A stretch of 64,000 nt of DNA, taken from contig NZ_LFXJ01000011.1 in assembly GCF_001183605.1 (NCBI RefSeq), forward strand, positions 65,364 to 129,363. Reading direction: 5' to 3'. Below, one piece after another: positions 15,349-25,073 of the stretch; the stretch's first letter is position 1; every line of letters begins with the position of its first letter. The DNA comes from Lysinibacillus xylanilyticus (GTDB taxonomy: Bacteria > Bacillota > Bacilli > Bacillales_A > Planococcaceae). The position numbers and the translations under genes were made by a program. Below the pieces are notes generated by a model that had not been told where the DNA came from, made no database searches, and saw only the letters and a list, made by a program, of their open reading frames with translations.

Positions 15349-16578
15349 ATGACGTTTGAAGAAAAATTACAAGCATATGCAGAACTTGCGGTAAAAGTCG
15401 GTGTCAATATTCAACCTGGGCAATACTTATTAGTTAATACATCAGTAGAAGCTTTAGATTTCGCCCGTTTAGTCGTGAAAGAGGCTTATAAGGCTGGTGC
15501 AGGACGGGTTCATGTTAATTTTTCGGATGATGAAATGGATCGTGCTTATTTTGAGCATGCCTCAGATGAAGAATTTAATCGTTTCCCAGAATGGGTAGTT
15601 AAAATGCGTGATGAGGTAATCGAACGAAAAGGAGCACTATTATGGATTGATGCTGCAGACCCTGATAAATTAGCAGGAATTTCAGCAGATCGTCTAGCTA
15701 CCCATCAAAAAGTATCCGGAGCTGCTCTGAAAAATTATCGCAACGCCGTAATGAAAGACTTAATAGCTTGGTCAATAGTTGCTGTCCCTTCACCAAAGTG
15801 GGCATCAAAGGTATTCCCGAACTTAGCGGCTGAGGAACAAGTACCAGCATTATGGGAAGCTATTTTTAAAACTGTTCGTATCGGTGAAGGCAATGCTGTT
15901 GAAAACTGGCATGAACACGTAGTAAATTTAGAATCTCGTGCGGCCCTACTGAACAATAAAAAATATGCGAAGCTTCACTATACAGCGCCAGGGACTGATT
16001 TAACAATTGCCTTAGCGCCACAGCATAAATGGCTTACTGGAGGTAGTAAAACGCCAGATGATACTATCTTTATTGCTAATATGCCGACAGAAGAAGTTTA
16101 TACGTTACCGATGAAACAAGGGGTAAACGGCTATGTAAGCAATACAAAACCGTTAGTTTATCAAGGGAATATTATTGATGACTTTAAACTAACGTTTGAA
16201 GAAGGAAAAATTGTTAAGGCTGAAGCACAGGTAGGACATGATTTATTACAGGAGCTTATTAATGTAGATGAAGGCTCTTGTTATTTAGGTGAGGTTGCAC
16301 TTGTACCGCATGAATCACCAATTTCAGCATCGGAGATTTTATATTTTAATACATTGTTTGATGAAAATGCATCGAACCATTTAGCGATTGGTGAAGCTTA
16401 TCCAACTTGCTTAGAAGGTGGAAGAGATTTAGAAAACGGACAGCTAGAAGCGTTAGGTGCAAATATTTCAGTAACACATGAAGACTTTATGATTGGTAGC
16501 GGTGAAATGGACATTGACGGTATTTTACCAGATGGAACTGTAGAACCAATTTTCCGCAAAGGTAGCTGGGTATTTTAG
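15349..16578 (+). CDS. ampS: M29-family metallo-aminopeptidase
   Basis: 409 residues, the normal length for AmpS/PepS/aminopeptidase T. The C-terminal catalytic half holds the metal-binding segments ANMPTEEVYTLP, EGSCYLGEVALV, NASNHLAIGEAYP and HEDFMIGSGEMDIDG. It removes N-terminal residues from peptides in the cytoplasm. The ATG at 15349 follows GCGAGGT, which lies inside the end of yfmL. A frame extension to ATG 15325 overlaps the helicase and lacks an SD. Confidence 0.93.
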   Translation: MTFEEKLQAYAELAVKVGVNIQPGQYLLVNTSVEALDFARLVVKEAYKAGAGRVHVNFSDDEMDRAYFEHASDEEFNRFPEWVVKMRDEVIERKGALLWIDAADPDKLAGISADRLATHQKVSGAALKNYRNAVMKDLIAWSIVAVPSPKWASKVFPNLAAEEQVPALWEAIFKTVRIGEGNAVENWHEHVVNLESRAALLNNKKYAKLHYTAPGTDLTIALAPQHKWLTGGSKTPDDTIFIANMPTEEVYTLPMKQGVNGYVSNTKPLVYQGNIIDDFKLTFEEGKIVKAEAQVGHDLLQELINVDEGSCYLGEVALVPHESPISASEILYFNTLFDENASNHLAIGEAYPTCLEGGRDLENGQLEALGANISVTHEDFMIGSGEMDIDGILPDGTVEPIFRKGSWVF

Positions 16579-16585
16579 GCTCTTG

Positions 16586-16757
16586 ATTTTAACTTTTTCA
16601 GCGGGTTCCCAAACACCCCATGAAATAGAGGAACTCAGTCTAAGAACGCCAGGTCCTGTGACTACGGCAGAGTGACCAACATCATGTTGTTGCCGCTGAC
16701 GCTACGTTTTCGCGCAAAAAACATTTGTTGGCCTAAAGCCTCCGGCGGATGTCATGG
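16586..16757. repeat. Family B/A hybrid element upstream of the SGNH gene
   Basis: It contains TTTAACTTTTTCAGCGGGTTCCCAAACACC, GAAATAGAGGAACTCAGTCT, CTGACGCTACGTTTTCGCGCAAAAAACATTTGTTGG and AAAGCCTCCGGCGGATGTCA. It ends about 20 bases before the next start codon, so it forms most of that gene's upstream region. Confidence 0.75.
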
Positions 16758-16778
16758 AATCGGAAAGGAGTTGGGCAG

Positions 16779-17702
16779 ATGAAACGATTACTAAGTATAA
16801 TTGGTGCAACTATCCTCACGATGTCATTAGGTGTTTCATCTGCTTTTGCTCAGTCTGAAAACTACCTGTCAATTGGAGATTCCTTGGCTGCTGGTCAAAC
16901 ACCTTATCAACAGATTGATACAGGCTACAGTGATTTAATTGCCATGAAATTGGGGATGACTGGGCAATTGAGTTTCTATACAAAAGAGCTCGCTTTTCCA
17001 GGCTATACAACAGCTGATGTCTTGAAACGAGTAAAATCAGAGGAAGCAAGTGACTTATTAGCAAATGCAACACTTATTACTGTTTCGGCAGGTGCCAACG
17101 ATTTACTGCGTCTAGTGCAGGTTAATCCAACTGCCGGTACATTAGCCTTTGCGCAGCTACAAACAGATTATGCATTAAACATTGCTAGAAAAAATATGGC
17201 GAAGATTTTGAATGAGTTGAAAGTACGAGCACCTAAAGCAAAGGTCTATGTAATGGGCTACTATTTTGCATATCCAAGTGTTCACGCTACGCAAAAAGAA
17301 GGAACAAACGCACAGCTTGTAAAGCTAAATAAGATTTTACAGCAACAGGCAGAGCATGCTGGAGCAGTTTTTATAGACGTATATGATTCTTTTGGATTAA
17401 ACGCTACAAACCTTTTACCCAATATCTCTGATGTACATCCGAATTTTGAAGGCTATCGCCAAATGGCAAATGCATTTTTACATGAATATAGCGGAAGTAA
17501 AACACTAGCAATTTCTTCAAACGAACTGCCAAAGCCTAATCCTATTTCGTTCGAGCAGATTTTAGAACAAGTAGCGAAGGCAGAGCAGAAACAAGTAGAA
17601 AAAGAAAAAGAAAAGCCAAGTCCTACTGCGCGTGCCATTCAAGGTGGTTTTAAAGGATACACTGCTTTTATGGAGAAGGTAAGAGCTAAAGAACTTTTTT
17701 AA
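16779..17702 (+). CDS. Secreted SGNH/GDSL-family lipase or esterase
   Basis: 307 residues with a signal peptide (MKRLLSIIGATILTMSLGVSSAFAQ, cleavage probably after AFA). SGNH blocks: SIGDSLAAG (Ser about residue 35), a Gly in the GYT block, SAGANDL (Asn), and DVHPNFEGY (Asp/His dyad). It should hydrolyse lipid or carbohydrate esters outside the membrane. A charged, Lys/Glu-rich linker precedes the C-terminus. The ATG at 16779 follows GGAAAGGAG; an upstream frame to 16749 lies in a repeat. Confidence 0.9.
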   Translation: MKRLLSIIGATILTMSLGVSSAFAQSENYLSIGDSLAAGQTPYQQIDTGYSDLIAMKLGMTGQLSFYTKELAFPGYTTADVLKRVKSEEASDLLANATLITVSAGANDLLRLVQVNPTAGTLAFAQLQTDYALNIARKNMAKILNELKVRAPKAKVYVMGYYFAYPSVHATQKEGTNAQLVKLNKILQQQAEHAGAVFIDVYDSFGLNATNLLPNISDVHPNFEGYRQMANAFLHEYSGSKTLAISSNELPKPNPISFEQILEQVAKAEQKQVEKEKEKPSPTARAIQGGFKGYTAFMEKVRAKELF

Positions 17703-17720
17703 TCATAGCTATTTGTAACA

Positions 17721-17747
17721 GAGCATCGACAGTGATGCTCTTTTTTA
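17721..17747 (+). terminator. Terminator of the SGNH hydrolase gene
   Basis: Stem GAGCATC / GATGCTC, then six T. Confidence 0.9.
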
Positions 17748-17757
17748 TGTTTACATC

Positions 17758-17932
17758 GGGGCGAAAGATAGAATCCACTGAGAGTGGGATGAAATTGTCA
17801 GAGCGACGGAAAGAATCCCCGGAACGACGGAAGAAACGCCGAAGTGACGGAAGGAATCCATGGAACGACGGAAAGAAACGTCGAAGCGACGGAAGGAACC
17901 CCCAGAGCGACGAATTCCCGACACCCCAGTTC
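17758..17932. repeat. 21-bp-period array B (CGACGGA units)
   Basis: CGACGG-type cores begin at 17804, 17825, 17845 (TGACGG), 17866, 17887 and 17908, i.e. 21 bp apart apart from one 20-bp step. Less regular units extend upstream. It is purine-rich on this strand and directly follows a terminator. Overlapping frames on both strands are repeat translation. Confidence 0.85.
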
Positions 17933-18036
17933 CCCACATTATGGTGAGGAGCCTAATTATAATTTTTAAACTAATAAAAGGAAAAACAATCAATCCATCA
18001 GCCGTGATAAAATGAAATAGACAGGAGGCGCAAAGA

Positions 18037-19194
18037 ATGAAAATATTTCATACAGCAGATTGGCATTTAGGGAAGCTTGTACAAGGCGTCTATATGACGG
18101 AGGATCAACAATATATTTTACAGCAATTTATGCTAGCCATTGATGAGGAAAAACCAGATGTTATCGTTATAGCAGGTGATTTATATGACCGTTCGATGCC
18201 CCCGATTGAGGCAGTGAATTTACTAAATGATATTTTCGCGGAGATTGTACTTGATAAAAAAATCCCTGTGTTAGCGGTTGCTGGGAATCATGATAGTGCA
18301 GGCCGATTGAATTTTGGCAGTAGTTTAATGAGTGATAGTGGTCTACATATTAAAGGCCAATTTACGAAAGATCATACTCCGATAGTTTTTCATGATGAGT
18401 ATGGTGAAGTACATTTTCATCTCGTTCCTTATGCAGAGCCGGCTTCAGTAAGAACTATTTTAGAGGATGATTCCATTAGATCTCATCAAGATGCGATGGG
18501 GAGAATTATCGAACATATTGAGCATAGTTTAGATACGACAAAGCGCAATGTATTTGTTGGACATGCCTTTGTGACGAAGTATGGAGAAGAGGAAGCGAAT
18601 ACGAGTGATTCTGAACGACCTTTATCAATAGGAGGCTCGGATTGTGTAAATGCAGTATTGTTTAAGCCTTTTAATTACACAGCACTTGGACATTTGCATA
18701 AAGCGCATTTTGTGTTGAATGAAACGATTCGATATGCTGGCTCTCTATTGAAGTATTCATTATCTGAGCACTTACATGAAAAGGGCTTTTTAATAATTGA
18801 GCTAGATGCGCAGGGAGAAGTTACTGTCGCAAAACGAAAGCTTATAGCTAGACGAGATTTACGTGTGGTAGAGGGATTAATGGATGATTTATTGCAATTA
18901 CCACCAAGTGACGATTATGTATTTGTACGCTTAACAGATACTACGCCAGTAACTTCGCCGATGGAACGTATTCGTACAGTGTTTCCTCATGCGATGCATG
19001 TTGAGCGTAAAGCAATACGTCAAGAAGTACCACATGAAATTCAGGTGGTTGAGACAGAGAAGATAGAAGACATCGATTTATTCCGATCATTTTTTACAGA
19101 TATAATTGGCATACAGCCTGATCAAGATACAGAGCGTCTATTCACAGAGATGCTACAAGAATTATTAGATGAGGAGCGGGAGACAGTAAAATGA
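18037..19194 (+). CDS. sbcD: SbcD exonuclease subunit
   Basis: 385 residues. Nuclease motifs: TADWHLGK (I), IAGDLYDR (II), VAGNHDSAGR (III), FVGHAFV and LGHLHKAH. Together with SbcC it forms the Mre11/Rad50-type complex that opens hairpins and cuts double-strand ends, with manganese at the active site. AGGAGG precedes the ATG. The stop codon overlaps the sbcC start (ATGA). Confidence 0.96.
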   Translation: MKIFHTADWHLGKLVQGVYMTEDQQYILQQFMLAIDEEKPDVIVIAGDLYDRSMPPIEAVNLLNDIFAEIVLDKKIPVLAVAGNHDSAGRLNFGSSLMSDSGLHIKGQFTKDHTPIVFHDEYGEVHFHLVPYAEPASVRTILEDDSIRSHQDAMGRIIEHIEHSLDTTKRNVFVGHAFVTKYGEEEANTSDSERPLSIGGSDCVNAVLFKPFNYTALGHLHKAHFVLNETIRYAGSLLKYSLSEHLHEKGFLIIELDAQGEVTVAKRKLIARRDLRVVEGLMDDLLQLPPSDDYVFVRLTDTTPVTSPMERIRTVFPHAMHVERKAIRQEVPHEIQVVETEKIEDIDLFRSFFTDIIGIQPDQDTERLFTEMLQELLDEERETVK

Positions 19195-22100
19195 AGCCTT
19201 TAAAGTTAACGATTACTGCGTTCGGTCCATATAAAAATACTGAGGTTATTGATTTTCAACAGCTTGGTGAACATCGTCTATTTGCGATTTCTGGAAAAAC
19301 AGGTGCTGGGAAAACGACCATTTTTGATGCTATTTGCTATGCACTTTACGGATCGGGTAGCGGTGAAGATCGTCAGGATACTGCTATGCTTCGAAGCGGG
19401 TTTGCAGATGATGATGTCTATACTGCTGTGGAACTTGTTTTTGAAATGCATGATAAGGTCTATCAAATTTTACGTCAGCCAGGTCATATTAAAGCAAAAA
19501 ATAAAAGTGTTACTGGCAAGAAAATTGAACTGGCTGAAATTAAAGGAGACACCCTTGATTATAATATTGTAGAAAAGCAGCAAACGCTTGAGGTAGACAA
19601 AAAGCTACAGGATATAATCGGCCTCACCAAGGATCAGTTTAGTCAAATTGTTATGCTACCACAAGGTGAATTTCGCAAACTGTTAACCTCAGATTCTACG
19701 AATAAAGAAGTTATTTTGCGCAAAATTTTTAAAACAGATCGCTTTGGTGTGATGACAAAAAGACTTGATGCGAAACGAAAAGAAGCGGAAAGTGATTTAC
19801 TGCGTGCTAAACAATTAAAGGAGCATCTTCTTGGCCAAATTGCAGGGGCTTTACCACAGCGTTCATCAACTTTATTTACTTGCATTACTACTAATACTGA
19901 AAATATGTATCAGTTGAAGAAGGCTCTGGAAGAGGAGCAGACCTATTATACAGAATGTATACAATTGGAACAGCAACGCTATAAAGGGGCTTATGCGCAT
20001 CATCAAAAAGAGCAAGAATTTTATAGTATGGCAAAAACACTAAATGAGCAATTTGATGAGCAGACTAATCGTCAGAATCGCCTACAAGCATTGCTACAAG
20101 AACAAGATATATATAGCGCCAAAGAACGTGAAATTGCATTAGCAGAGAAAGCAGAACGTCTTGTCATACTTGAGCAACAATGTATCGATTTACGCGCTGA
20201 GCAAAATCGTAAAGAACAATCCTACCAGCAAGCAATGACGGAGCAGCAAAACGCAGAAGCTCGGTTAAAGATAGCACAGGAAAAGTTTAACATTGAAGAG
20301 GCGAAAGAATCTGAACGGCAACACGTTCTACAACAGGAATTGCAGCTACAAGCATTATTACCGACATTCGAGGCGTATGAGAATAATCTGCAGCAAATGC
20401 AAATAACTGAACAATATGTTGCAACAGCAAAGCTAGCAGTAGACGATAATAGTAAAATCGTAGAAACAGGACAAATACAAGTCCAGCAATTAGCAAAAAC
20501 AATTGAACAATATGAAAAACAACTTGAGCCATATGAAAGTTATTTAGAACAGCTACCGAAGCTAAAAGAACACGTATCATTACTAGCGCAAGTCGAAAAA
20601 TACACGAGAGCAGTTGCAACTGCTGAGCAGGATGTAGCCATTACTAATGATCATTATCAAGAAAGTAAGCAAGCACTTCAAAAGCTGGAGCAGCAATGGA
20701 TTGCGAGTCAGGCAAGTATTTTGGCACAGCAACTTAAGCATGGAGAGCCTTGCCCAGTGTGTGGTAGTACAACGCATCTCGAAACACATCGTGAGCAATT
20801 AGAGATGATCGAATTAGCACAGGTGGAAGCTTTACGAGGAAAGGCTACTGCTGATGAGCGCAAGTTTTTAGAAAAAGAGGCTTTCTTGAATTCTACAACG
20901 CATCTTCTACAAGAAGCGCTAGAACAGTTAGAGACGAATGAGATTGATCAATCGAATCAAGCACAAATTGTAGCTTCCTTGCAAAACGTAGAGCAACAAA
21001 TAACAATCTTAAAAGTAGTGAGCAATCAATTGTCTGATGTACGTATGCAACAAAAGGATCATCGTACACGATTGGAGCAGCTACAAGAAAAGCAAATAAA
21101 ACTAGAGCAATATTTAGCTGAGAAGACGAAGGAATTGACTAAACAACAAGCAATTGTGGAAGAGCAGCAAAAGCATATTCCAGAAAATCTTACGACGCTA
21201 CAAGCATTGAAGCAGGCGATTACTGATATAGGTTCACAAAAAGTTGCATTACAAACAGCATGGAATCTCAGTCAACAAAATCTGCAATCTGCCAAGGAAG
21301 CAGCGAATAATGCTAGAATGGCCGTAGAAATTGCGAAACAGACTTTTGAGGAATTAAAGCTGAAAATGGATGAAAAGCGGGAACAATTTTCAGTAAGTAT
21401 GACGGAAGCCGGCTTTGAAAGCTATGAGGAATTTGCTACAGGGAAGCGGAGCATGCAGCAAATAGAAGCTTTACGGAAGGCTTGCAATGATTATGCACTA
21501 CAAACCCACTCATTACAGGTACAAATTACTGAGGGGGAGAAGCATCTTAAAGGGCAAGAGAAACAAGATTTAACGGCAATGGAAGAAAAGTTAGAGATGC
21601 TTCGTATCACATATGAGGAAGCCTTTAAAGTATTGCAACAAATGGAAGGATTTGCGAAGGCTTGTGCAGACTTTATCGAAAAAGTTGAGGGGACCGAACA
21701 GGAGATTCGTTTACTTGAAAAAGAGGCGGGACGGGTGAAGGAACTTTATGCAATGCTAAATGGGCAGAATGAGAAAAAGCTGTCCTTTGAGCGTTATATT
21801 CAAATCAATTATTTAGATAAAATTACAGAGGCAGCAAATGTCCGGCTTTATCATCTATCCAATGGTCAGTTTGAACTGCGGCGTTCAGATCGCTTAGAAA
21901 AGCATGCCAAGCAAAGTGGGCTTGGACTAGATGTGTATGATGCCTATACGGATCAATTACGAGATGTGAAAACATTATCAGGGGGAGAAAAGTTTAATGC
22001 GTCTTTAAGTCTTGCCCTTGGGATGGCAGATGTCATTCAAAGCTATCAAGGTAATATCCGCATTGAGACGATGTTTATTGATGAGGGCTTTGGTTCTCTC

Positions 22101-22271
22101 GATGAAGAAGCGTTAAATAAGGCGATTGATACGCTTATTGATTTACAAGATTCTGGACGTATGATTGGAGTCATTTCACACGTTGCAGAGTTAAAAGCTA
22201 CAATGCCCGCTGTGTTGCATGTCGAAAAAGCAATGAACGGTCATAGTCAAACATATTTTGAAGTAAAATAA
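19191..22271 (+). CDS. sbcC: SbcC ATPase subunit (Rad50-like)
   Basis: 1026 residues, usual length. N-terminal Walker A (GKTGAGKTTIFDAICYAL) and Q-loop (QIVMLPQGEF). Two long Gln/Glu-rich coiled coils flank the zinc hook CPVC at residues 521-524. The C-terminal lobe has LSGGEKFNASLSLALG (signature) and TMFIDEGFGSLDE (Walker B/D-loop). It works with SbcD on DNA ends; the two are translationally coupled by the ATGA overlap. Confidence 0.96.
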   Translation: MKPLKLTITAFGPYKNTEVIDFQQLGEHRLFAISGKTGAGKTTIFDAICYALYGSGSGEDRQDTAMLRSGFADDDVYTAVELVFEMHDKVYQILRQPGHIKAKNKSVTGKKIELAEIKGDTLDYNIVEKQQTLEVDKKLQDIIGLTKDQFSQIVMLPQGEFRKLLTSDSTNKEVILRKIFKTDRFGVMTKRLDAKRKEAESDLLRAKQLKEHLLGQIAGALPQRSSTLFTCITTNTENMYQLKKALEEEQTYYTECIQLEQQRYKGAYAHHQKEQEFYSMAKTLNEQFDEQTNRQNRLQALLQEQDIYSAKEREIALAEKAERLVILEQQCIDLRAEQNRKEQSYQQAMTEQQNAEARLKIAQEKFNIEEAKESERQHVLQQELQLQALLPTFEAYENNLQQMQITEQYVATAKLAVDDNSKIVETGQIQVQQLAKTIEQYEKQLEPYESYLEQLPKLKEHVSLLAQVEKYTRAVATAEQDVAITNDHYQESKQALQKLEQQWIASQASILAQQLKHGEPCPVCGSTTHLETHREQLEMIELAQVEALRGKATADERKFLEKEAFLNSTTHLLQEALEQLETNEIDQSNQAQIVASLQNVEQQITILKVVSNQLSDVRMQQKDHRTRLEQLQEKQIKLEQYLAEKTKELTKQQAIVEEQQKHIPENLTTLQALKQAITDIGSQKVALQTAWNLSQQNLQSAKEAANNARMAVEIAKQTFEELKLKMDEKREQFSVSMTEAGFESYEEFATGKRSMQQIEALRKACNDYALQTHSLQVQITEGEKHLKGQEKQDLTAMEEKLEMLRITYEEAFKVLQQMEGFAKACADFIEKVEGTEQEIRLLEKEAGRVKELYAMLNGQNEKKLSFERYIQINYLDKITEAANVRLYHLSNGQFELRRSDRLEKHAKQSGLGLDVYDAYTDQLRDVKTLSGGEKFNASLSLALGMADVIQSYQGNIRIETMFIDEGFGSLDEEALNKAIDTLIDLQDSGRMIGVISHVAELKATMPAVLHVEKAMNGHSQTYFEVK

Positions 22272-22273
22272 AA

Positions 22274-22322
22274 AAAGAGGCGTGTTTCCATTGTGTGGAA
22301 ATACGCCTCTTTGTCATTTTTT
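22274..22322 (+). terminator. Terminator of sbcDC
   Basis: Long stem of AAAGAGGCGT plus TTTCCA pairing with TGGAAA plus ACGCCTCTTT, with a TTTTTT run shortly after. It overlaps the stop codon of the leftward 38-codon gene. Confidence 0.8.
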
Positions 22323-22430
22323 AGTTACGTTAGGGTTGGTTCCTTTCTTTGCAGCAATTACTTTTTTTACAATTGGGATAGCGATAGGTGCTAATTTTAC
22401 GGCGACTTTGACAACTTTAGATACTTTCAC
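22314..22430 (-). CDS. Small cationic amphipathic protein, 38 aa
   Basis: The start is GTG at 22430, nine bases after AAGGAG. The product is strongly basic, with a hydrophobic middle (KLAPIAIPIVKKVIAAKKG): about ten lysines and no acidic residue. It could be a short membrane-associated peptide or a toxin-like peptide. I recall similar unannotated short Lys/Pro peptides in Bacillaceae but cannot name a family. It lies between sbcC and a DUF4870 gene. Confidence 0.6.
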   Translation of the reverse strand: MKVSKVVKVAVKLAPIAIPIVKKVIAAKKGTNPNVTKK

Positions 22431-22480
22431 AAAATAACAGCTCCTTAGACTACCTGTTCAAGGTGAGGGTGAGATGAAAC

Positions 22481-22816
22481 TTATCGGATCACGCGAACAG
22501 CTTGAATAATATTCCAAATAACGACTCCTAATGAAATGAGAATATAAATTGCGAATGAAGCAAACCAAATGATAAGAAAATTATTACTACCTGAATTTAG
22601 GTCAAAATTGGTGTTGAATGATAAAGTTGAGAAAATAAAGACTACAAATAATATTATTCCGAATGCGACTGGAATTAAATGTGAAATAAGTGCTCGGATA
22701 GAGTGACTCTTTACGTCGCTATCTTTTGTAACAAAGTAAACGACTAATGGCACAATAAAGGGTGCGAATAAAATACTGAGATAACTAAAGGCAGATAAAA
22801 TTTTTTGGTTCTCCAT
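22481..22816 (-). CDS. DUF4870-type small membrane protein
   Basis: 111 residues with three to four predicted membrane segments (LSAFSYLSILFAPFIVPLVV, then HLIPVAFGIILFVVFIF and IIWFASFAIYILISLGVVIW). The opening LSYLSILFAPFIVPLVVYFV pattern is typical of DUF4870/YtzA-like proteins of unknown function. The ATG at 22816 follows AAGGAGGT. The upstream frame to 22867 lacks an SD. Confidence 0.8.
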   Translation of the reverse strand: MENQKILSAFSYLSILFAPFIVPLVVYFVTKDSDVKSHSIRALISHLIPVAFGIILFVVFIFSTLSFNTNFDLNSGSNNFLIIWFASFAIYILISLGVVIWNIIQAVRVIR

Positions 22817-22885
22817 AGTAGTACCTCCTTTTTTAATATTTACGCATGAAAAATGATAAAGTTTCAAAAAAAAATTTGGAAGAGG

Positions 22886-22914
22886 TTGTAATCATGACAA
22901 TGTTTGCGTACAAT
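22886..22914 (+). promoter_or_regulatory. Predicted sigma-A promoter of thiT
   Basis: TTGTAA, 17 bases, then TACAAT, ending about 30 bases before the TPP aptamer. Confidence 0.6.
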
Positions 22915-22944
22915 GAGGTTGTTCAAATAAATTAAGATGTAACG

Positions 22945-23037
22945 ACCACAAGGGGAGCTGATGATGTCAGCTGAGACTGGGCACGTAATGCCTTGACTCT
23001 TCGAACCTGTAAGTTAACACTTGCGTAGGGATGTGGA
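22945..23037 (+). promoter_or_regulatory. TPP riboswitch (THI box)
   Basis: Conserved elements in order: AAGGGGAGCTG, CAGCTGAGACTGGG, CTTCGAACCTG and the closing GCGTAGGGATGTGG, which pairs with CCACA to form P1. Downstream, CGATG...CATCG with a T-run and an alternative pairing TGTCCTGGCATC / GATGCCA-GGACA could form the switching platform. It controls thiT: thiamine pyrophosphate should reduce expression. Confidence 0.95.
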
Positions 23038-23176
23038 TAGAAACCGACACTTTTACGATGTGAGGCTCTGTCCTGGCATCGTTTTTATCTTTATTGATGC
23101 CAGATAAGGACATATTTGCCAGCTGATTTCTATTCCTGCTCTTGTATCCTACATCGGAACAAAGGAGAGAATATTT

Positions 23177-23737
23177 ATGGACAATAAAAGACTTTTAATG
23201 CTTGTGGAGATTGCGATATTCGCAGCGATTGGCCTTGTGCTAGATCAGGTTTCCTTTAAAGTATGGGCACAAGGTGGCTCTGTTAGTCTAGTGATGGTAC
23301 CAATAATTTTAATAGCATTCCGCTGGGGCCTTATTCCAGGTCTGACAACGGGATTACTTATTGGTGTTATGCAAACAATGTTTGGCGCCTATATTATACA
23401 TTGGCTTCAAGGATTACTTGATTATGGTGTTGCCTTTACAGTAGTAGGCTTGGCGGCCGTCGTTCGCCGACCAGTGCTCGAGGCAGCCAAAGATTTAAAC
23501 AAAATGAAAATGGCGCTTTATATTATTTTAGGAACGGTATTAGCTGGCTTTTTACGTTATGCAGCTCATACCATTGCGGGCGCTGTATTTTTCTCAGAGT
23601 ATGCTGGCGATCAAAATGCGTGGATTTATTCAATCATCTATAATGGAACATATATGCTACCAGCAACGATTTTAACAGCAATTGTTGGTGTTCTGCTATT
23701 TACGGCAGCACCTCAATTAATGAAACGAAAATCATAA
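23177..23737 (+). CDS. thiT: Thiamine ECF-transporter substrate-binding subunit
   Basis: 186 residues with six membrane segments. Typical ThiT features: a short N-terminus, QVSFKVWAQGGSVSLVMVP with the tryptophan of the thiamine site, and GLLDYGVAFTVVGLA. It binds thiamine with high affinity and works with a shared ECF energising module encoded elsewhere. The upstream TPP riboswitch supports the substrate directly. GGAGAG precedes the ATG. Confidence 0.94.
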   Translation: MDNKRLLMLVEIAIFAAIGLVLDQVSFKVWAQGGSVSLVMVPIILIAFRWGLIPGLTTGLLIGVMQTMFGAYIIHWLQGLLDYGVAFTVVGLAAVVRRPVLEAAKDLNKMKMALYIILGTVLAGFLRYAAHTIAGAVFFSEYAGDQNAWIYSIIYNGTYMLPATILTAIVGVLLFTAAPQLMKRKS

Positions 23738-23745
23738 CTATTACG

Positions 23746-23775
23746 CCCTTCACATGAGTGGAGGGTTTTATTATT
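23746..23775 (+). terminator. Terminator of thiT
   Basis: Stem CCCTTCAC / GTGGAGGG (one G-T pair) followed by TTTTATTATTATT. Confidence 0.75.
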
Positions 23776-23798
23776 ATTATTAAATTGAAACCAAAACG

Positions 23799-24142
23799 TC
23801 CATCTTTAGGGATGACAGTTGTTGAAAAGTAGTATATAAGTTGATTGGAATGGAGGCTGGGCGACTCCTTGGGGATCAGCGAAAAGAGGAACGAAGGCTA
23901 AAACCATCACATCCTGTGATAACGCCTTCGTGACCAACATCGTGCTGTTGCTGTCGCTACGTTGCACTACGCTTTCGCACAGACAAAACCACTTTGCTGA
24001 CGCTGCGTTAGCACTACGCTTTCGCGCAAAAAACATCTGTTGGCCTGAGACCCTGCAGCGAAGCGAATGTTTTCTGTGCGAAAGCGAAGCGTCAGCGACA
24101 AAGCGCCCAGTCGGAACGGAAATCAACCTCACGCTATGGTGA
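23799..24142. repeat. Family A element, longest copy
   Basis: It runs from a GGGATGACAGTTG end to TCACGCTATGGTGA. It shares most of its length with the copy at 11644-11966, plus an extra insertion of GCTACGTTGCACTACGCTTTCG-type sub-repeats. Frames of 70 and 108 codons are repeat translation. Confidence 0.8.
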
Positions 24143-24247
24143 ATAGCTTATTTTTCAGCACTTTACAATTTAAGGTGGCATATAATATTTAAAGCGTTTG
24201 GCGTTTTATGCATAGAAAGTTATGTTATATTAAATAGTAGACATTAG

Positions 24248-25021
<774 letters not shown>

Positions 25022-25027
25022 AAAGTT

Positions 25028-25073
25028 AAAAATCCTGCTAACCAATTTATTTTTGGTTGGCAGGATTTTTTTT
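25028..25073. terminator. Bidirectional terminator between map and the TspO-like gene
   Basis: Stem of AAATCCTGC and AACCAA pairing with TTGGTT and GCAGGATTT. Flanked by T-run (plus) and A-run (minus), so it serves both convergent genes. Confidence 0.9.

Noticed and set aside
17686..17993. Three overlapping repetitive frames on both strands
   Set aside because: The 21-bp period lets frames stay open and encodes 7-residue repeats; no SD or conserved start.
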